Shown here: positions 36,901 to 42,900 of the stretch, in pieces
How the letters are laid out: every line of letters starts with the position of its first letter
How positions within the stretch are numbered: position 1 is the stretch's first letter
Origin: CAZSNT01 sp964607765
Lineage (GTDB): Bacteria; Verrucomicrobiota; Lentisphaeria; Oligosphaerales; JABHEG01
DNA length: 64,000 bases
NCBI GenBank assembly: GCA_964607765.1
Contig: CAZSNT010000009.1
Location: 1 to 64,000, forward strand
Reading direction: 5' to 3'
The notes under the pieces: generated by a model
What the model was told of the DNA's origin: nothing
Database searches by the model: none
The model's input: the letters and a program-made list of their open reading frames with translations, nothing else
Translations under genes and position numbers: made by a program

Positions 36901-39900
36901 GCAGGATCTGGTTGTCGCTGGTGTCGACGAAGGCATAGCTGGTGCCGGCAATGCTCTGCACGCGCAGGCTCGCGTCGTCGTCTACACTGACGCTTATCGG
37001 GAACCCGGTCGTGACCTCGAACCCGTCATCGGCCGTGTATTTGCGGACCATGTCATTGACCACATCCAGGACGTAGATGTAATCGACGCCGCTGACGCTC
37101 GCCTCGACCATGTCCCCGAAATTGGCCACGGCCAGGGGGAAGTCCTGGGCGACATAGGCCACTCCCTTGATGGCCACGAACGGATCGGACGAGGGCTCGA
37201 TGTAATCGGTGTCGTTCGCGTTCTGGAGCGTGCCGTTGAGCAGGTAGCGCGAGATCTTGTCCCTGCCGGTGTCGCTGATGTAGAGGAACCCGCCGGCGTT
37301 GTCCACGGCGAGGTCGGAGATGGGGCTGGCGCCGGGATCGAGCGGGTTGCGCGGCGCGCGTCCGTTGAGTACGTCGCTGTTGTCGTCGACATTGTTCATG
37401 AACATGTCGGCGGTGCCGTCGGGCGGGTTGGTCATGTCCAGCCCCCACTGATCCGCGTCGTCCTTGTTGAAGGACGCGGAGTTCATGGCCTCGCTGAAGC
37501 GCAGCACGATTTCGTCGATGGCGCCGTTCTCGTCGGTGTCGTAGAAGCTCGCGTCGAGCACGACGGGGTCGGCGCCGTCCAGCTCGCTGAGGCTGCTGTC
37601 GGTGATCAGCGGCGTGCGGCCTTCCTTGTCCAGGAACTGGTTGATGCCGTGCCCGAAGATGCGGAAGTAGTTGACGATGGTGCCGGTGGTGCTGTCTACG
37701 CGCGGCAGTTTGTCCGGATCGACATAGACCCAGATGTAGCGGTTAGCCGGATACCCGTTGCCGCCGCCGCCGGTCGGCGTGTGCTCGGTGAGTCGAATGA
37801 TCTTGGGCTCGGTGAGCGCTGTCACGACCTGGTTGGTACCGCCGGTGCCCCAGCCCCAGGAGATACTGCCGGTGGACGGCGTGAACGCGAAGGGCACGAT
37901 ACAGGAGCGGATACGGTAATGGCGAGTACCGGACGGGAAGCCCTCCGCTGCGGGAAAGGCTCCCCACGTCGTGAAAGCGCCGGTTGCCGCGAGGTTCAGG
38001 GCCGGCGGATCCCAGTCTGCAAGGGGCACGCGGGACCAGGAAACCGTGTTGTTGGTGTCGCCGTCGGTGGGGTCGCTGAAGTTCCGCCAAAGGCAGTTGT
38101 TCGACGCGGCGAGGATGGTGACACCGGTGATAAGGACGTCATCCTGTTCCGTTGGGAAGGTGTAGGTGCCGGACGCCGATGAGGAACTGCCCTCATTGGT
38201 AGCATAGGGACCGGACGTGTAGCGGTACTTGTACCACTCCTGCTCCCACTGCTGCTGCGGGAAGTCGGTGGGCAGAAGGTCAGACGGGCCGTAGCGCATG
38301 AGCTGTGTGGTGACCTGTGTCGTGCTGTTCCCGGACCCGGTGAGACCCCCGGTGGAGGAGGTGGTCTGCTGACTGACAGACTGTGCAAAGCGCATGCTCT
38401 TGACGTTGGTGCCCTGGACGAGGTCCGGATTGCTGGGGTTGAGGATGATGGTGACCTTCTCGTCGTCGGTCAGGTGAGGGTCCCAGAACAGATCGAACGT
38501 GTTCTGGGCGCCTGTGTTTCGTGTGACCCAGTCCCAGGAATCGAGGGTCGTGCTGAGGCCGATGCGCCACTCGGCGCTGGTCGAGCTCTGCGTGTCGGTG
38601 CCAGTCATGTAATCGATACCTGTGAGGGTGGCGCCCGTGCCGACAATCAGGCGGGTCTCGCTGTGCTGGAAGGTCTCATCGCGGACGGCCTCGGTGAGGG
38701 TCAGGATGATGTCGTCGATGTACCCGTCCGGGAGGCCCGCGCCTCCGCCCGTGCCGGAGCCACCGTCGGTCTGGCGTGCCTCTCCCACGCGCGGCGCGGC
38801 AAAGTCGTGATTGACGTTGACGGTCTTGGTGACGGCGTCGTTGGGCGGGTTGCCGTTGTTGAGGGCGGAGTTGCGGTCCTGGAAGCGTCCGGCCGCGGCC
38901 AGGAAGCGAATGGCCTTTTCGCCCGTGCCGTACACGGCATTACCCGTGGCGGTGTCGTCGTCGACGGTGAAGATGGTGACCCACTTGTCGTTGGAGATAC
39001 CGTCGTCGATGATACCGGTCATGTTCTGGGGCAACGTGGAGCTGGTATCGGTGTCCCAGTGCGGGAGGGCCCGGAAGGCGTACGTGTAGTTCCTCGTCTT
39101 GCCGCCGAACGTGTAGTCGGCGCCGCTCACTACGCCAGTGGCGGCATCCGTCTGCGAGTCGATGCCGACCACGGCGTCGTCAGCGCCGCCGACGCGGAGC
39201 TGGGCCCGGGCATCGGCCGAGGTGATGGTGGCGTCGTCCACGGTCTCACTGAACTCGAGGACGATGGTGTCGATGAAGCTGTTGCCGAAGCCGTTCTGGT
39301 CGATATCAAACTGGTAGGTGGCGACAACCACCGGCCCGGCGCGATCGTATTCGGTGATAGCAGCGTCGGTGCGGAGCCAGTGTCCGTGAATGTCGCTGAT
39401 GCGGTTGGCGGTTTGGGTGTAGGTAACGGCTTGCAGGTTAGTGTTGCGGATGCTGAGGTCGTCGGTGATAGCGGTGAACACGTTATCATCGGTGATCAGG
39501 GGATCGGAGGTATCGTCGAGTGCGAATCCGCCCGACTGGGTACGCTCGTCGAAGCCGATAACCGAGTTAGTGCCGCCGAACGTGAAGCGTGTCTGATCGT
39601 TCCAGGGCGCGGAAGACGTGATGGAATCGTCCTCCATGTCCTCGGTCATGGTGATGACGAGTGCGTCGATATCGCCGCTTTCGTTCATGTCGAACTCCTC
39701 CAGGCCGACGATGTGCGGCTGCGGGTCCAGGACAAAGGCGGTGGCGCCGATGCTGTGTGCCACGGCCAGGTTGCCATAAGGCCCGACACTGATCTCGTAG
39801 TTGACGAGGTTCGCGGCCGTTCCCTCGGTGTAGCGGGTGGACCAGACGGGGACGAGGCTGAAATAGTCGTAGCGCGCGCAGTACATGCGCGAGTACATGC

Positions 39901-42900
39901 TGTTGAGTGTGTTCGGGTCGTCGTAAACCAGGTGCAGGTTGCCGTACTTGTCGGGCTTGGCAAAGACGTCGAAGAACGTGGAGGGGGTTGCCCCCGCGGT
40001 GATGAGATCATCGTTAGGCACGGTGGTGACGTCGCCGACATTGACAGCCGTTACGGCGCGGATATCAGAGGTGGCCGGGGTAGCCATGATCTTCTCGAAC
40101 AGGTCGTCGCCCGTGCCGTTGTCGTCGCCCCAGATGATGTGCAGGCGTTCGGTGGGTATGGCCGTGTTGCCGACGGTCTGATCGGACACGCCGATTTCGA
40201 TGCCGCCGGACAGCCCGATTGCCGGGCTGATGTGTGCGTCCGTGCCGAGGTCCTGAACGGGGAACAGGCGCCACGCGGTGTGGCTGCTTGCGCCGCTGTC
40301 GTAGACGTTACGAGCGTACCGGATCTGGGGCCCGGCAGCGGTACTGAAGTAGGCAACGTGCAGGTTGTCGTCGGTGGCGATGGCGATCTTCGGATTGCGG
40401 TGGAAGCGTGTGCCGTCGGAGAGCGGCACGGGACAGGCATCGACGGCGACGTTTGTGGGATCGTTCGCGAACTCCCACGTTTCCGAGACAGTGTTGTAAG
40501 TGGCTACAGAGTAACGCAATTCGCTGCCGTCGAGCCAAAACACATCGCCCGCGCTGAGGCCCCCGACGCCATCGCTGTCATTATAGCGAACGCCGTAGAG
40601 ATAGCCGGTCATAGCAGTAACGCCTGCAACCGGGGATCCGGCCACCAGGATATCCGCAGCGTCATACGTTCCGACGGTGGGTGTTCCGACCGTGTTCTCG
40701 ATCCAGACGTCGTCGCCCGGGGAGTAGTAACCCGAGCTGTCTGCATCGAAGTAACAGACACGGCGGAAGGCGGCGGCGCCGGTCTCTACCACCCCTGTCT
40801 CCGCCATGCCGGGCGTAGGCGGCCCGGAGAGCGGGGTATCCGTACCAGCGTTGTAGATGGCATTGGCCGGCGCGCTCAGCTCGATCCAGGCGTAGTCGAT
40901 GCCCGCGGTGAAGGTCCCGTCGCCGTTGGCGTCCTGGAACAGGATATTGGTCCAGGTCGCCTGCCACGCCGTGCCGCCTGACGCCGAACCGGTGATGAGG
41001 ATGTCGGTGCCGGCATCGTAGGCCAGAGCGGCACCACCGACCTCAATCCACAAGAGATCACCGGCGCCATACGTGCCTGCGCCGCCGGCGTTGTTGTTCT
41101 CGTAGACGAGTCCGAGCACGGATGCCTGGCCCGGGCTTGCTCCTTCGCCCGGTCCACCGATGATGAGGGTGGGGTCTTGGGCCGAGTTGTAGGTTGAGTC
41201 AACGACACCGTCGATCCAGACGTCGTCGCCGAAAGAGAAGTCGCCGTCGGCGTCCCGGTCAAGGAAGCGGAAGGGGTGGATGGGCGCTGTCAGCTCCGTA
41301 CCGTCTGTCGGTGCGGCGAGGGTATTGCTGTTGTCCACGACCACGACATCGTCGTTGTCGTACTGGGTAAAGCGGCTGACGCTGTCCACGACGATCATGT
41401 CCTGTGCCGCCTGCCATCCGGCCGCGCCGGCCTCGCGGACGAACACGGAGATCCAGGCGTCCGGCTTGGCGCCGTTGCCGGTCGGGGCCGTGTTGTCTGC
41501 CGCGGGCAGCGCTGCCGCGTTGCCGAGGTCCGCGTCAGCTGCGAGGGAGAGCGTGTCACGGTTGCCGATATCGAAGACGAGGTTGTCTGTGCCTTGGGTG
41601 AAGATGCCGTCACCGGCTTCGTCGGCGAAGGCGACGAAATCGGTGGGCTGGAAAGCGGTAAGTGTGGTGTTGTCAACGGCTTCCTGAACGCCGCCGGTGT
41701 AGATCACGCTATCATCGCCGTCGACACCGTCAGCGTCGGGGTCGTTGACGCCCCCCACAGTCAGGTCGGCGACGATCGTCAGGACGGCGGAGGGTGCGGC
41801 CGGATTCCCAAACGGTTCGAGGATGATATCCTCACCAACATCCCAGTTGCCGTCGCCGTTGTTGTCGTGGTAGTAGAGGTAGGGCTCGTTGGGCCCGGGA
41901 CCGGCAACGGGCGTGGCATCGCTGGAAATGAACGACGCCAAGCGGAGATCGTCCCCGGCGCTCGCCGTACCTGCAACCAGCTCCGTGTCGGCCTGGGCCG
42001 TGTAGACCAGATCGCCATCTGAGTCCTGGAAGATGAAGTCCTCTGCCGCGTTCCAGTCGCCGGCCGCCGTGGGGTTGACGTAGTACACGCGCTGAGTCGT
42101 GGGATTGACGGCCGTGTTCCAGCTCGTCGCGGTGAAGGCCTGACTCCCGGAGTCCGGGTTCAGCACGGTGCCGTTCGGCGCGGCAACGTTGCCGGCAAGC
42201 GTGGAGTCGAGTGCCGCGGAGAACGTAGCGCGATCAATCCAGGCATCGTCCCAGTCGAAATCGAAGGAGCCGGGCGTCACGTCGCCGGCCGTGCCGGCGT
42301 TGCTGTACCAGAGCGTGTCGGTTGTGTTTGCGAACTGCGTATCGACACCAGCCGGGCCGTCGCCGTTCTGAGGTGTGGAGTTGATGACGAGTATGTCGTC
42401 ACTGGCATCGTAGATGTTGTCAACAACGCCGTCCTGCCAAACGTCGTCACCGGTGGTGTACGTGCCGCTGGCATCGCGGTCACGGAGCACGGCGTTGGCT
42501 AACACGGCGCCCACTTCGCCGCCGGCCAGGGCGACACCGTTGTTGACGATGATCGTGTCCACGCCAAGGTCGAACGTACCGGCGACACCGGCCGGTCGGT
42601 CGACCCACGCATCGTCGTAGCCGTAGTCGAAGTTCGCCGTGGGGCTGCCGCCGTTGTCGCGCCAGCCGACCTCGAAAGCGGGCCCGATCCTGGCTACGGT
42701 GCCATCAGGCACGAAGGCGGCAGCGATAGCGACATCGGAGCCGCCCGCGCCCTGGTAACGCCCGTCGCCGTCGTCGATCCAGACATCGTCGCCTTCGCTG
42801 TAGCCGCCGCTGTTGTCGGTATCCACGGAAAGCACGTTAGCGAGGGCTGTGCCTGCGGCGAGAGCGGCGACGGACCCAATGATGGGCGTGCCGTCGTCGG

